NCBI GenBank assembly: GCA_016648135.1
Contig: JADDOH010024995.1
Location: 62,001-126,000, forward strand
Length of the DNA stretch: 64,000 nt
From: Agrypnia vestita
Taxonomy: Eukaryota; Arthropoda; Insecta; Trichoptera; Phryganeidae
Direction: 5' to 3'
Below the pieces are notes generated by a model. The model did no database searches. It was given only the letters and a program-made list of their open reading frames with translations, and was not told the origin of the DNA. This document shows, piece by piece, positions 42,684 through 51,790 of the stretch (the stretch's first letter is position 1; the number at the start of each line of letters is the position of its first letter). The position numbers and the translations under genes are program-made.

Positions 42684-42993
42684 CAAAACGTTTTTGCACT
42701 TTTGAAAGAATTGTAGATTTCGCAAGATAACTTTTGACCTATTAAATTGACATAATAAATGTCTATAAAAGAAACAGACAATATTATATCCGTTCAAACA
42801 AGGCAAAAAACTAATAAATCCGTCCATAATTTATTGAGATAAAGCTTAAAATAAAAACACTCGTCCGCCATCTTTGATTCCCTCCCTCCCCGCTCCACCA
42901 TTTTGGCAATCTACTACCAACAGATCTGTATCCTAGACCTCATGAGGAATCCATCGATACCTGTCATAGATATTTAGAAGAGTTGCAGATAGA
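42684..42993 (-). repeat. Right long terminal inverted repeat
   Basis: This is the inverse counterpart of 38335-38647. It ends GAGTTGCAGATAGA at 42993. Confidence 0.8.
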
Positions 42994-43031
42994 AATCAAG
43001 TTCTTTAACCAGTCTAAGAGGGCCTTGTGAT

Positions 43032-43190
43032 CAAGAGCGGATCCAGCTTTGGCGCCAGGGGGGGGTCACATAGTCGTGGTCAAGTCACAAGAAGTTATAA
43101 TTTAGGGCTGGGTCCAGGTCCACCTAAGTCCTGGATCCAGCCCAGAGGAGGGTCATGACCCGCATGACCCTTCCCCTGGATCCGTCCTTG
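43032..43190. mobile_element. hAT-type MITE, 159 bp, with 8-bp target duplication
   Basis: The ends CAAGAGCGGATCCAG and CAAGGACGGATCCAG (complement) form the terminal repeat, and CTTGTGAT is duplicated at 43024-43031 and 43191-43198. The interior is internally palindromic (TGGATCCAGCCC, GGGTCATGACCCGCATGACC). Confidence 0.85.
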
Positions 43191-43198
43191 CTTGTGAT

Positions 43199-43640
43199 AG
43201 ATATTTAGGTAGTAAAAATACAGCTCAAATAAAATTTAAATCAAATCTCAGTTATTTAAATATTTTCGAAATAAATTGTTAAAGTACAGATCAGTATATC
43301 TTTGATAAAATAAATTATTTTAACCTGCATTTGCGTAGGTAGATACATTTTTTTTTTTAAATGACTCTTCTTAAAAAAAAAAATTGTGGATGGATGGATG
43401 AACATATGAAAAATCAATAAAAGAAGATTTATTATACATGGTTTATTTGAATAATATCGAACCTTTATTTTTCCACCCAAGCCATTTGAGCATGGGAGGT
43501 GTCTTTTGGTAAAGATATGAAGAAGAGAACATTCATACACATTACACAACATTCATACACATGAATTTTTTACCGCCCGCACAAAGCGACAGTCGATGGT
43601 AGTCAGCCTCTGAGTGAAGAAGTGTAGTCAAATGATAAGA
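43199..43640. other. No gene seen
   Basis: AT-rich DNA. An open frame on the minus strand (43552-43256, 98 codons) has no motif. ACATTCATACAC is tandemly repeated at about 43529 and 43549. Confidence 0.45.
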
Positions 43641-43679
43641 TTGTCAATTGTTGTAAAATGACAGAATTACATTAGCAGT

Positions 43680-44005
43680 AATATTGCATTAAGTGTTACC
43701 AAAAAGTTAGTGATACCCAAGCAGAAACCACTCAAAAGATCCAACAGGCTTTCGGGGACGACGCTATTAGTATCTACCGGATAAAGAAGTGGTATAGCTG
43801 CTTCAAAAATAACCGCACATCAGTGAACAGTGAACCACGTCCCAAAACAATAATGTGATTGACTAAGTGTGGACTATGGTCATGCAGGATAGTCGTATCT
43901 CAGTCCAAAAATTTGTGAACGAGGTGGGGGTTAACATTGGAAAGGTACATTCAATTTTGACTAAGGAATTAGGTTTGAAGAGAACGTCAAACGACTGGAC
44001 ACATG
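43680..44005 (+). pseudogene. mariner-family transposase N-terminal remnant
   Basis: One frame contains AETTQKIQQAFGDDAISIYR, then KKWYSCFKNNRTSVNSEPRP. Another continues SRISVQKFVNEVGVNIGKVH and LTKELGLKRTS. These are the first helix-turn-helix (GDDAIS...W...F...R..V.DEPR) and the second DNA-binding motif of mariner transposases in correct order. Frame breaks occur near 43858. The catalytic DDD region is absent. The next element begins directly after. Confidence 0.8.
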
Positions 44006-44019
44006 GGCAGTGACTAGTG

Positions 44020-44395
44020 GGCAGCTCCGTCATTCAGTTCATTCTCGTCTTTGAGTGCGAGCTGTGTCATCTTGATTACCAATATACACTGAATTATTAT
44101 GTCCAAAACATCCTTAACAGTCTGGGATGGTGCAAGAACAATTTCTAATGAAGTATTAAAGTTTTGCGAAGCTGAAAAAGCGAATAATGGACCGATATTA
44201 CCGTTTGACAGTTTGACAGATAGAATGGCTGCCATTACTGCATGGTTTCTTAGTGCTGCCCGACCAAATTTCTGTATTTAATACGACACCAGTCACCGGA
44301 CATTCTGTACGTTATGTATTGTGTAATAAATTTACACCCTGACAACTTCTATTACGCGACAGCGACGCCCTCCCTCGCACGCCTAGTTATAGTAG
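44020..44395 (+). mobile_element. IS630/Tc1-type short element, copy 3 (left end missing)
   Basis: It aligns with 26150-26480 and 34670-35008. The 60-codon frame 44099-44281 is uninterrupted: MSKTSLTVWDGARTISNEVL, then KFCEAEKANNGPILP and SLTDRMAAITAWFLSAARP. The right end is CCTCGCACGCCTAGTTATAG. The peptide is the longest version of the family in the window. It resembles the N-terminal DNA-binding leader of IS630/Tc1-like transposases, but that identification is by eye. Confidence 0.65.
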
Positions 44396-44399
44396 TACG

Positions 44400-44690
44400 T
44401 CTATAATATCAATGGTTATGGAGATATGCGACATCAAAGTTTGCATTTTTTTCAATAATTTTATCTTATTTTTTGTAAAATCATTATTATATAAATCAAC
44501 AAAACTTATATTGAATATGAAAAATTCATTACCTTTAATACAAGTCAAATAAAATTATAAAAACCTTTGAATTCCAATTTGGAAAACATCGATATTAGGT
44601 CACGATAGCTTGAACATTTTCGACTCATAATCAAGGCAGGAATATAGTCCTGTGAAGTTATTAATGTTTTAAAATAACTCTGAATAGCAC
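44400..44690. repeat. Foldback family F, inverted-composite copy
   Basis: GTTATGGAGATATGCGACAT and TTTAATACAAGTCAAATAAA occur in the orientation of 19340-19480. They are followed by an inverted block (GATATTAGGTCACGATAGCT, ACTCATAATCAAGGCAGGAA) equivalent to the complement of 19260-19335. The order shows a rearranged or naturally foldback structure. Confidence 0.65.
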
Positions 44691-45130
44691 TCCGTTCTTT
44701 AATTTAATTATGATGCATATTGATTTATTTTTCAGTAACTGATTAGCAACTGCAGTCTCACCAGAAAGGGACCAGAGAGTTCCCAATCCAGACCCGCCGC
44801 GCAGAGCAAGAAAGACATAGAAACCACAGGAATGAGATGGAAGCCATAAAACATTCCAGTGAAAACTAATTGTATATAATAAGTCACAATCGTTTCCCCA
44901 ATGCTAATAAATTCTCGTGTACTCGTGTACACACGGTAAAAGTTATACTTCTCTGGCGTGATTGTGATAATTGATATTTACATATTGGTTAAAATGTATT
45001 TTAATGCAATAATACAATGTTTAGAGAGATGATAAATATAATTGATAACACTAGCGGTACAAATGTGACTATTTTTTTGTGACAGCTAAAATAAGAGATA
45101 AATGTCTCCGAATCAACATCAAGACAAAAA
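44691..45130. other. No gene seen
   Basis: A short minus-strand frame at 44932-44732 has no motif. The rest is AT-rich. Confidence 0.45.
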
Positions 45131-46878
45131 TCAATATATATATATATAAAAAGAAACCCGTGTTTCCCTATCCGCCAAGTTTTCTTCACAACCAGATACT
45201 ATCATCCCCTGGTGGTTATGGTGGTGGATAGCCCTCGGTGTCCCATTGAAAATGTGTGAGTTTGGTGGGGGTGGCTGAGCGTGGGTGGAAATGGGGGATG
45301 AAAATGTGCATTCTAGCACATTGATTTGTTATGGGAAGGCCACAAATACTTCAGATTGTTCCAGAATGGACCCGCCGACTGTATCGGTAATTCTAGAAGG
45401 TTCCGGAAAAATCCTCTCTAGAAAGTTCTGGAAGGAGAACGTTCTAGAAAATTCCCAAAAATTCTATAAGGTTCCGATCTAAGTGTTGAATTGTGCCGGT
45501 GAGTCAAGAATGTTTCAGAATGTCCAGCAAAGCTCTAGAAAGTTCTGGAAGGGGAGTGTTCTAGAAGATTCCCGAAAATTTTATAAGGCTCTAAACTAAG
45601 AGGCGAGTCGAGAAGGTTTTAGAACGTTTGATAAAGGTATATAAAATTCTGGTGGCGGATTGTGTCTGTGATTCTATAAGGTTCCAGACTGTTCGATAAA
45701 GTTCAAGAATGTTCTGGATGGAGAACGTTCTAGAAGATTGACAAAAGTTCTATAACGTTCCAAATAGTATGGCGGAGTGTGTCTGTGAGTCTAGAAGGTT
45801 CCAGAATGTTCGATAAAGCTCTAGAAAGTTCTGGAAGAAGAACGTTCTAGAAGATTAACGAAAGTTTATAAGGTTCCAAACAGAGTGACGAAGTGTATCT
45901 GTGACTATTAGATTCAAGAATATTTAATAAAGTTCTAGAATGTTCTGGAAGGAGAACGTTGTAGAAGATCTTTATTCTTCTAAAGAATGTTCTCTTACGT
46001 TCCAAACAGCGTTCCAGAACGTTCATGAAGGTTCTCGAATGCTTTAGAAGATTCTAGAAAGATACAGTTGAAGAAGGTTCTAAAAGGCTCCAAACAGAGT
46101 GGCGGAGGGTGTCGGTGAACCTAGAAGGTTCTAAAACGTTCAGTAAAGCTCTAAAAATTTCTGGAAAGTGAACGTTCTAGAAGATTCCTTAAAGTTCTAG
46201 AAGGTTCCAAACTGAGTGGCAGAGTATGTCGGTGAGCCTAGAAGGTTCCAGAACGTTCATTAAGGTTCTCGAATGCTTTAGAAGGTTCTAGAAGGAGAAA
46301 GTTTAAAAAGGTTTTATAAGGTTCCAAATCGAGTGGCTGAGTTCATCGGTGAATCTAGAGGTTTCCAGAAGATTAAGAGAAGGTTCCAGAATGCTCTAGA
46401 ATGTTTTCGATGGAGAAAGTTTCAGAAAGTTCTATAAGGTTCCAAACTGAGTTGCAGAATGTGTCAGCGAGTTTTAAAGGTTCCGGAAAGTTCTAGAGGG
46501 TTCGAGAATGCTCTAAAAAGTTCTGGAAGGAGAAAGTTCTACAAGCTATCAAAAAGATCTATAAGGTTCCAAACTGAGTGGAGGAGTGCGTCGGTGGGTC
46601 TAGAGGTTCCAGAAAGAATTATAATGCTTTAGAAGGTTCTGGAAAGGGAAAATTCTAGAAGATTCCAGGAAGTTTTCGGAATGCTCTAGAAAGTTTTGGA
46701 AAGTTCTCTCTAGAGTGTTATGATTGTGCGCTAAAATATCTGTAGATATTTTGGCAAAGCAATGACGGTCCAGCAAGGCAATCCAATCACAGGTGCCAAA
46801 ACCAGCAAAAAAGAGACGGCAACACGATTCTATGCTTACCGAATTATGGTCCCGAGCGAAGCCGGGCCAACCAGCTAG
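45131..46878 (+). mobile_element. Non-autonomous Helitron carrying a minisatellite
   Basis: The 3' end is canonical. A hairpin at 46851-46866 (CCCGAGCGAAGCCGGG, stem of six pairs with one bulge) is followed eight bases later by CTAG (46875-46878) and then a flanking T. The 5' end is TC at 45131 after a flanking A, followed by an AT run and AAAGAAACCCGTGTTTCCC. Insertion between A and T without target duplication is the Helitron rule. No Rep/helicase frame exists. The interior is mostly the tandem array listed next. The 5' border is less certain than the 3' border. Confidence 0.75.
45361..46715 (+). repeat. Minisatellite of about 117-bp units saturated with heat-shock-element-like motifs
   Basis: About 11-12 diverged units can be phased on GTCGGTGAGTCTAGAAGG, at roughly 45385, 45496, 45603, 45664, 45780, 45896, 46109, 46229, 46345, 46463 and 46590. 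One doubled interval and one short one are included. Each unit has several TTCnnGAA cores (TTCTAGAA, TTCCGGAA, TTCTGGAA, TTCCAGAA, TTCTCGAA), and I count at least 25 in the array. Runs such as GAAGGTTCCGGAA, and GAACGTTCTAGAAAATTCC, are three or four alternating 5-bp units, the exact design of a heat-shock factor site. Confidence 0.85.
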
Positions 46879-46922
46879 TAATGTTTATAATATGACATAC
46901 CAAAACATGACAGGGCCATGGG

Positions 46923-46930
46923 TATATATA
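46923..46930 (+). promoter_or_regulatory. TATA-like octamer
   Basis: GGGTATATATAGC lies just outside the Helitron, about 210 bases after the last HSE-like repeat. Whether it works as a promoter is unknown. Confidence 0.25.
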
Positions 46931-46946
46931 GCATGACAGTGTGGCA

Positions 46947-46986
46947 GTTCGCATGTAGATAACGGAACCGTTATCTACATGCGAAC
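46947..46986. repeat. 40-bp palindrome (19-bp arms, 2-nt centre)
   Basis: GTTCGCATGTAGATAACGG and its exact complement surround AA. It sits directly before the PLE coding remnant. Confidence 0.9.
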
Positions 46987-47028
46987 TCCCACCATCATCC
47001 TGCTCAAAAAAGAGGTCTCATCAACACT

Positions 47029-47680
47029 TTGGCCACGAGGGCCAAAAGGATATGCCAAGATGAATATCTACAGGAGGAAATGATAACACTCAGCGACGCA
47101 CTGGAAGGCAATGGTTACCAGAAGCGACAGATACAATGCGTCATAAGTACGAGGTCTGTTCGCCCTGAAAAACATACAGAACCTGAGTGCAAAGGCATCG
47201 CCTTTCTGCCCTTTGTCCAAAGCGTTACAGACAGAATTGCCAGAGCTCTCAAGAAAAGAGACATTAAGACAGTTTTTGGTACCAACTTCAAAATTAAGGA
47301 TATGTTGAGATCAGCAAAGGATCGAGATCGCTTAGAAACAGACGGTGTGTATAGACTCGATTGTCAAGACTGCGATAAAGTATAGGTACGTGGGGCAAAC
47401 GGCGCGTACCATTTCCAAAAGGGTCATCCAGAAAAATCAGCACTGGCTGAGCATTTTCTGGATACCGGCCATCATTTTGCATTCGAACCGAAAATCCTTG
47501 GAAAGCCTAAGAGTCACCATGCGCGTCTTATCAAGGAAGCACTAGAAATCTACAAGCATCCGATAAACATTAATAGAGATGATGGTCTCAAATTAAAAAC
47601 ATCTTGGTATCCGGCGCTTCAAAGTCATTCTCGTCGCAGACTCCGCAGAGATAGTGATCAGACAACAGATGAATCATACA
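47029..47680 (+). pseudogene. Penelope linker and GIY-YIG endonuclease, frameshifted
   Basis: The first frame (47029-47385) shows GIAFLPFVQSVTDRIARAL, then LRSAKDRDRLETDGVYRLDC and QDCDKV. This is the conserved FLPYVxGVTDRI linker of PLE proteins, followed by GVY and the CxxC of the nuclease. A frameshift at about 47382 moves the YIG block (RYVGQTARTISKR) to the next frame. A second one near 47430 moves HHFAFEPKILGKPKSHHAR and ALEIYKHPININ to a third. The catalytic motifs are still recognisable, but the product cannot be made as one chain. Confidence 0.85.
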
Positions 47681-47767
47681 TACAACACAATACAACACAT
47701 CATGACTTCGGCACGGTATTGCAAGCTGATACTTAACCACAACACCAACATTCAAGACAACACATCA

Positions 47768-47808
47768 GCCCTGATGATGGACCCTGCAATGGGATCCGAA
47801 ACGTCGGC
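47768..47808 (+). ncRNA. Hammerhead ribozyme motif with intact core and stem I (PLE-linked)
   Basis: Stem I is GCC (47768-47770) with GGC (47806-47808). CUGAUGA is at 47771-47777. Stem II is GGA-CCC against GGG-AUCC around UGCAAU with one bulged A. GAAA is at 47798-47801. Stem III is only the self-complementary ACGU, and C is at the cleavage position (47805). This is the best preserved of the group. The minimal stem III means it would fold as a dimer of two tandem copies or two molecules. Confidence 0.65.
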
Positions 47809-47880
47809 CCGAAAGGTCGTAACAACACGGCATAATACCCCAGTAAACACAAACGTGAAGATGCCGTGTAGGTGTCTAAG

Positions 47881-48604
47881 AAATGAACATGATTTTAATT
47901 TATTTTTTTTATTGCCAAGATTTTCTGTTTATTTCGTTACACACATCACTTTTCATAAATAAATTTATAAGCACAATTATTTTTTCATTAATTTCTATAC
48001 AACTGAAGTCCCGTGCATGTTGTGTTGGAGAGTTGTAAGTGATAATATACAACATAGTAAAACACACAGCAATATTTATAATGCATTTATTTATCACTTT
48101 ATACTCATATAATATATATATTATTATTATTATGCTACACTGAGATAATTAGAGAAGATTATCAAGAACTCCATGAAACAGTGAGATTTTTGTAGTCAAA
48201 ATTGTTTGTCAAAATTTATTAGAAAAAATTAATTATTTATCTAAAATTACAATTCCATGTTGAATATAAATAATTTACCTATCGAATAGTAAAACATTAA
48301 TCTGCAACATTAGTTAATTTGTTTCTAATAGAGCTCACGCGAACCAAAAAGTTATATTATCGTAGAACAGTATTTTTTAATATCCCAAATGCAATTTCTA
48401 AGAGAAATAACACACACATAATTAAAAACAATCTCATGAAAATAGTATAACACAAGTCAGATCCAAAATATTTAATGACGGCAGTACAGAAAAATATTTT
48501 CTGCATTAAGTTTTCAACACATTTTATACATTATGTTGTACATATATATATTTGTCATTTTCAAGTCAAATTATTTGCATAATATCTTACAAAATATTTT
48601 CTGA
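47881..48604. other. AT-rich 3' flank of the minus-strand gene
   Basis: This should contain the 3' UTR of the gene at 48605-49828. ATTAAA-type polyadenylation signal candidates are present on the minus strand, for example about 48477-48471. No other feature. Confidence 0.45.
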
Positions 48605-49828
48605 TTATACCAAGAGAGTTGGACCTGTCACAAATCTATTGTACTTTTCATTGTCATTTGGGTTCACCATGTCATCGAGAACGCTAATTGTTCCGGAAAA
48701 TATGCTCTCGTATAAATTTACCTGATTAGCAAGTTGTTCATTTTCATTCCTTAAGGCTTTAATTTCTCGAGTCGGAAGGCACTCCAAGTCGTTGTCTTTA
48801 TTTGTGATTGAAATGGAAACTTTTTTGTATTGTTCCTGTTGGGCTTGAATCTTCTTTAGGCTGCCAGAATATGCAAAAATTTTTTTTGTAAAACCTTCTA
48901 ATTTTGAAGTTGCAATATTTAATTTGTTTTCCAAAAGAGTTTTTTCCGCTGTCAACCTTTTTAATATAGAATCGTCTTGCATGCGTAAATTTCGACCAGT
49001 ATTATGTTGTTTCATGGCGTCATCAAATATTTGCTTAAGTCGTTCTGTTGCTTCCATAAGTGTTTTATGAAAATGTGTACGTTTTTCTGTTACTTGAGAG
49101 CATGGATCATATGTTTTACGGTTCAACTTCAGTAATTTTCCACCGTGTTCATCAGAAATTCCTAAGACGATGGCATCAGATTTTTTTGAGATAGTTAAAG
49201 CAGAGAACCGTTCACCAAAATCTTCTATCTTTTTAGCTCTTATTTTCCCATTGACATCTGGGACGAGTGCATCAGTATTCAGAACATATAAGCTACCTGA
49301 TCTATTTATTCGTTGAGCTATGCTAAATGACAGAATAAATAATTGATTTATTTCACTATCCAGAGCTAGTTCATTTAAAGCGTAATCTTCAGATGTCAAA
49401 ATTTCAATTTCTTTACCACTATCTTCCAGCATTACATAAGTAGTGCCATCTCCAACATAAAATCTGTTTTTATGTTGATCAATTATAGTTCCAGTTGGTG
49501 GTATAACAGTATTAACCTCAACAGGATCTTCACCAGCATTTGTAACGGAGAAGGTTTTTGAATTGATTGCCACAAATACATTGTCATCTTTATAACTTAT
49601 TCTCTTTGGTGGAGCATCAAAGCTACCAAGTAATTCACATGTGTAAAAGAATGGCAAGATTTGATATTTAGTATCTTCACATTTTATGTTCGGGTCATTT
49701 GGATTCAAACATTGAGTTATGAAGTTACTTGAAGCAGCATTTGCGTCTGGTGGTATATCACTCAACACTGATAAACCATTTGCATAATATATGTATGTTA
49801 AAAGAATTATTAAATTTAATACCCCCAT
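48605..49828 (-). CDS. Secreted protein of unknown function, 407 residues
   Basis: This is the only long intact reading frame in the window. It starts at an ATG in good context (AAAATGG) 19 bases inside an exon opened by a 3' splice site, and ends at TAA (48607-48605). Residues 1-18 form a hydrophobic signal peptide (MGVLNLIILLTYIYYANG). Residues about 40-240 are rich in predicted-looking beta strands with repeated short turns (for example RISYKDDNVFVAINS, NRFYVGDGTTYVM, GGKLLKLNRKTY) and could be a small beta-propeller. The layout faintly recalls insect ommochrome-binding-type proteins, but I would not name it so. Residues about 250-380 are charged and helical with heptad-like leucines (coiled coil). 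There are five cysteines (40, 50, 64, 243, 350) and one N-glycosylation sequon (N175-R-S). No transmembrane segment follows the signal. Codon use and frame integrity separate it from the surrounding transposon debris. Confidence 0.85.
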   Translation of the reverse strand: MGVLNLIILLTYIYYANGLSVLSDIPPDANAASSNFITQCLNPNDPNIKCEDTKYQILPFFYTCELLGSFDAPPKRISYKDDNVFVAINSKTFSVTNAGEDPVEVNTVIPPTGTIIDQHKNRFYVGDGTTYVMLEDSGKEIEILTSEDYALNELALDSEINQLFILSFSIAQRINRSGSLYVLNTDALVPDVNGKIRAKKIEDFGERFSALTISKKSDAIVLGISDEHGGKLLKLNRKTYDPCSQVTEKRTHFHKTLMEATERLKQIFDDAMKQHNTGRNLRMQDDSILKRLTAEKTLLENKLNIATSKLEGFTKKIFAYSGSLKKIQAQQEQYKKVSISITNKDNDLECLPTREIKALRNENEQLANQVNLYESIFSGTISVLDDMVNPNDNEKYNRFVTGPTLLV

Positions 49829-49862
49829 TTTATTTTGTCGTTACAGCCTGAAATATACAAAA
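49829..49862 (-). promoter_or_regulatory. 3' splice site and 5' UTR start upstream of the secreted-protein gene
   Basis: On the minus strand TTTTTGTATATTTCAG is followed by GCTGTAACGACAAAATAAA and the ATG. The pyrimidine-rich tract ending in CAG is a good 3' splice acceptor, with the exon beginning at 49847. It implies at least one further 5' non-coding exon at higher coordinates. That exon was not identified. Confidence 0.6.
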
Positions 49863-50623
49863 ATATTTTTTGAGGATTGCCAGATTTAGTGTAATTTAAA
49901 AATATATTTTTTTAAATCAAACAAATATGTAAATATTTTTTATAATTTTTTAGCCGATGATTTTTTCTAACATAAGTAGAACATTAATTACAGTTAAACC
50001 TTGGATTGGATCATAACTAATTTCGGAAATTTGTTAGTAATTCAAAGCACAATTCAGATGATTCATTCCATAAACTATAAAAATGATTAAAACGAAAAAC
50101 ATATTTAAATATTTTTGATAACATAGGCAGGAGAGACTGGGGACACTTGTTCCTTATGGGAGACTAGGTACTTGAGATTTACAGAACTTCTGTGAACATT
50201 GCATTACTTTTAACTTGCAATATCAGTACCTAGTCTACCATGATCTCGTTTATCATGCCAAAATTTATTAAAACTTTTTGCTCCTCTTGAAAAACTTATT
50301 CTCAATATCAATGCTCGCAGAAAAAGTTATTCTCAATCCAAGGTTTCGCTGTATGCAGTTTTGATTTAGGAAAATGTTAACTTAGGCCATTTCTAAATAA
50401 TTTTAATAATTATTGTACAACACACTCTAAAATAACAAAAAGATAATAAAAAATTGACCCGGTTAATCTCCAACAGAAAAAATATTGGAAAAATCAAAAC
50501 AAAAACTAAACACTGTCTTTCAAATCTTAAATTGAGGAGATAAATAAAAAAAAAACCTCTGGGGTTCATTCAATTTTGAATAGAAAATATTCTTTCACCT
50601 TGGGTGAAATATTGTAATAATAA
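49863..50623. other. Likely intron or upstream DNA of the secreted-protein gene
   Basis: No repeat or open frame was found. If the splice acceptor is real, this is 5' intron. The promoter could not be located. Confidence 0.4.
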
Positions 50624-50625
50624 TA

Positions 50626-51176
50626 CAGTGGTATCTTGACATACAAGTATCTCAAAAAGCTTGTGTGAGAAAGTCAAAAAAGTGCGCGGGGCACACTCGT
50701 TACGGTTCATGAAAAAGAAACACCCCGAAAAAGTTGCAACAGGTTATCCATCGGAGCTATTAATGACACTTGCCTAACTTATTTCCGCAACATTTTGAAA
50801 GGGAGGAAAAACAAACCTCCCTGGAAAGAATTTTTTTTAAACAGCCCGCAGGTGAAAGTAAGGAAAGCATAGTGAAAAAGATAAAGACCAGTGAAGAGAA
50901 AAACAATGACACAACACTTCATTAAACCAGTTTTTTTTTTTTTAATTCTCTTTTATTATGTTTTAATACAATATTTGTCATTTACTCAATAAATACATTT
51001 TTAATAATTGATAAATACATTTTTCTTATTCAAAAATACGTAACAAAAACAACTGGGGTGGCATTTTGGGGGCCGGAATGGATTTATGGCATTTCAATTC
51101 ATTTTAATGGGGAAAATTGCTTTGAGATACGAGCAAGGTATTAAACTCATTAAACTCGTACATTGAGGTACCACTG
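50626..51176 (+). mobile_element. Tigger/pogo-type element with transposase C-terminal relic
   Basis: The ends CAGTGGTATCTTGACATAC and the complement of the right end (CAGTGGTACCTCAATGTACG) are Tigger-like terminal repeats. Inside, plus-strand frames read AINDTCLTYFRNILKGRKNK, then PAGESKESIVKKIKTSEEKN, the kind of lysine-rich C-terminal end found in Tigger-type transposases. The catalytic core is missing and the remaining frames are split. An AT-rich run (50930-51030) separates the relic from the right end. Confidence 0.75.
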
Positions 51177-51182
51177 AATAAG

Positions 51183-51455
51183 ATTACAGAGATAAATGAC
51201 ATCAGTCTGCATATTTTCCCAATATTTCTGACTTATTTTCTGTAAAACTTTGGGCTATCACTACACTTAAAGAATATTAAAAATTCATTTGCTTTAATAC
51301 AAGTCAAATAAAATAACAGAAACTATACAAAAATTCTGAAAGGCTTTTATTTTATTTGACTTGTATAAAAGCAAATGAATTATGATAGTCTAACGATTTT
51401 AAGCCAGAAATATTGAACAAAAAATGCAAGCTTATCTCTGTATCTGTCGACATTC
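51183..51455. repeat. Foldback family F, palindromic copy
   Basis: AATTCATTTGCTTTAATACA, then AGTCAAATAAAATAACAG at 51281-51320, is matched inversely by TTTTATTTGACTTGTATAAA and AGCAAATGAATT at 51347-51381. The outer parts (CTGACTTATTTTCTGTAAAA) relate to 19380-19400. Confidence 0.65.
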
Positions 51456-51790
51456 TATAGTGAATAATTTTAAACAAAAACTTACCAAATTTACTAACTG
51501 CAACAGATAAATTGACATTTATTTTTAAATTGTTTATAATATAAAGTAATTATTCAACAATGCTTTTAATTAATAATGTATTATTTGATAAAAAAAATTG
51601 TAATGTGTTCTCTTGTGGACTAGGTCTGATAACTATTGTAACCACTGTGATAACCCAATATGAAATGACATAGGTTGAGTTTTGAATTTGTGGTTTGTTA
51701 TCTGATGATTCAAAACATGCAGAGGTTGTCAATGTGCGATGTGTTTACCAGTTGTAGATTTGGTGAACAGTTATATATTTTTTCAATAAA
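51456..51790. other. No gene seen
   Basis: AT-rich sequence. A short minus-strand frame has no motif. Confidence 0.45.

Larger units (their letters stand above)
38335..42993 (+). mobile_element. Long-TIR DNA transposon with an unclassified gene, multiply invaded
   Basis: About 310-bp inverted repeats (38335-38647 and 42684-42993) enclose a decayed plus-strand gene (about 40215-42405). TIR landmarks on the left are TCTATCTGCAACTC, GGTATCGATGGATT, ATGGCGGACGAGT and TACAAAAGTG, all matched inversely on the right. Two later elements sit inside: a piggyBac derivative (about 38965-40203) and a hAT MITE (40641-41214). No clear target duplication was found outside the TIRs. The protein does not look like hAT, Tc1/mariner, piggyBac, P or MuDR transposases, so the superfamily is open. 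Confidence 0.7.
46990..47880 (+). mobile_element. Penelope-like element, 5'-truncated, with endonuclease remnant and ribozyme
   Basis: The order is: end of the RT linker, GIY-YIG nuclease with frameshifts (47029-47680), a spacer, then a hammerhead core (47768-47808) and a tail with GAAAGGTCGTAACAACACGG, like the GGTCGTAGAAACACGG of the 18-kb copy. The RT itself is absent. The left border coincides with the 40-bp palindrome. Confidence 0.8.

Noticed and set aside
45361..46715. CRISPR array
   Set aside because: Units are direct tandem repeats without unique spacers, inside a eukaryotic Helitron.
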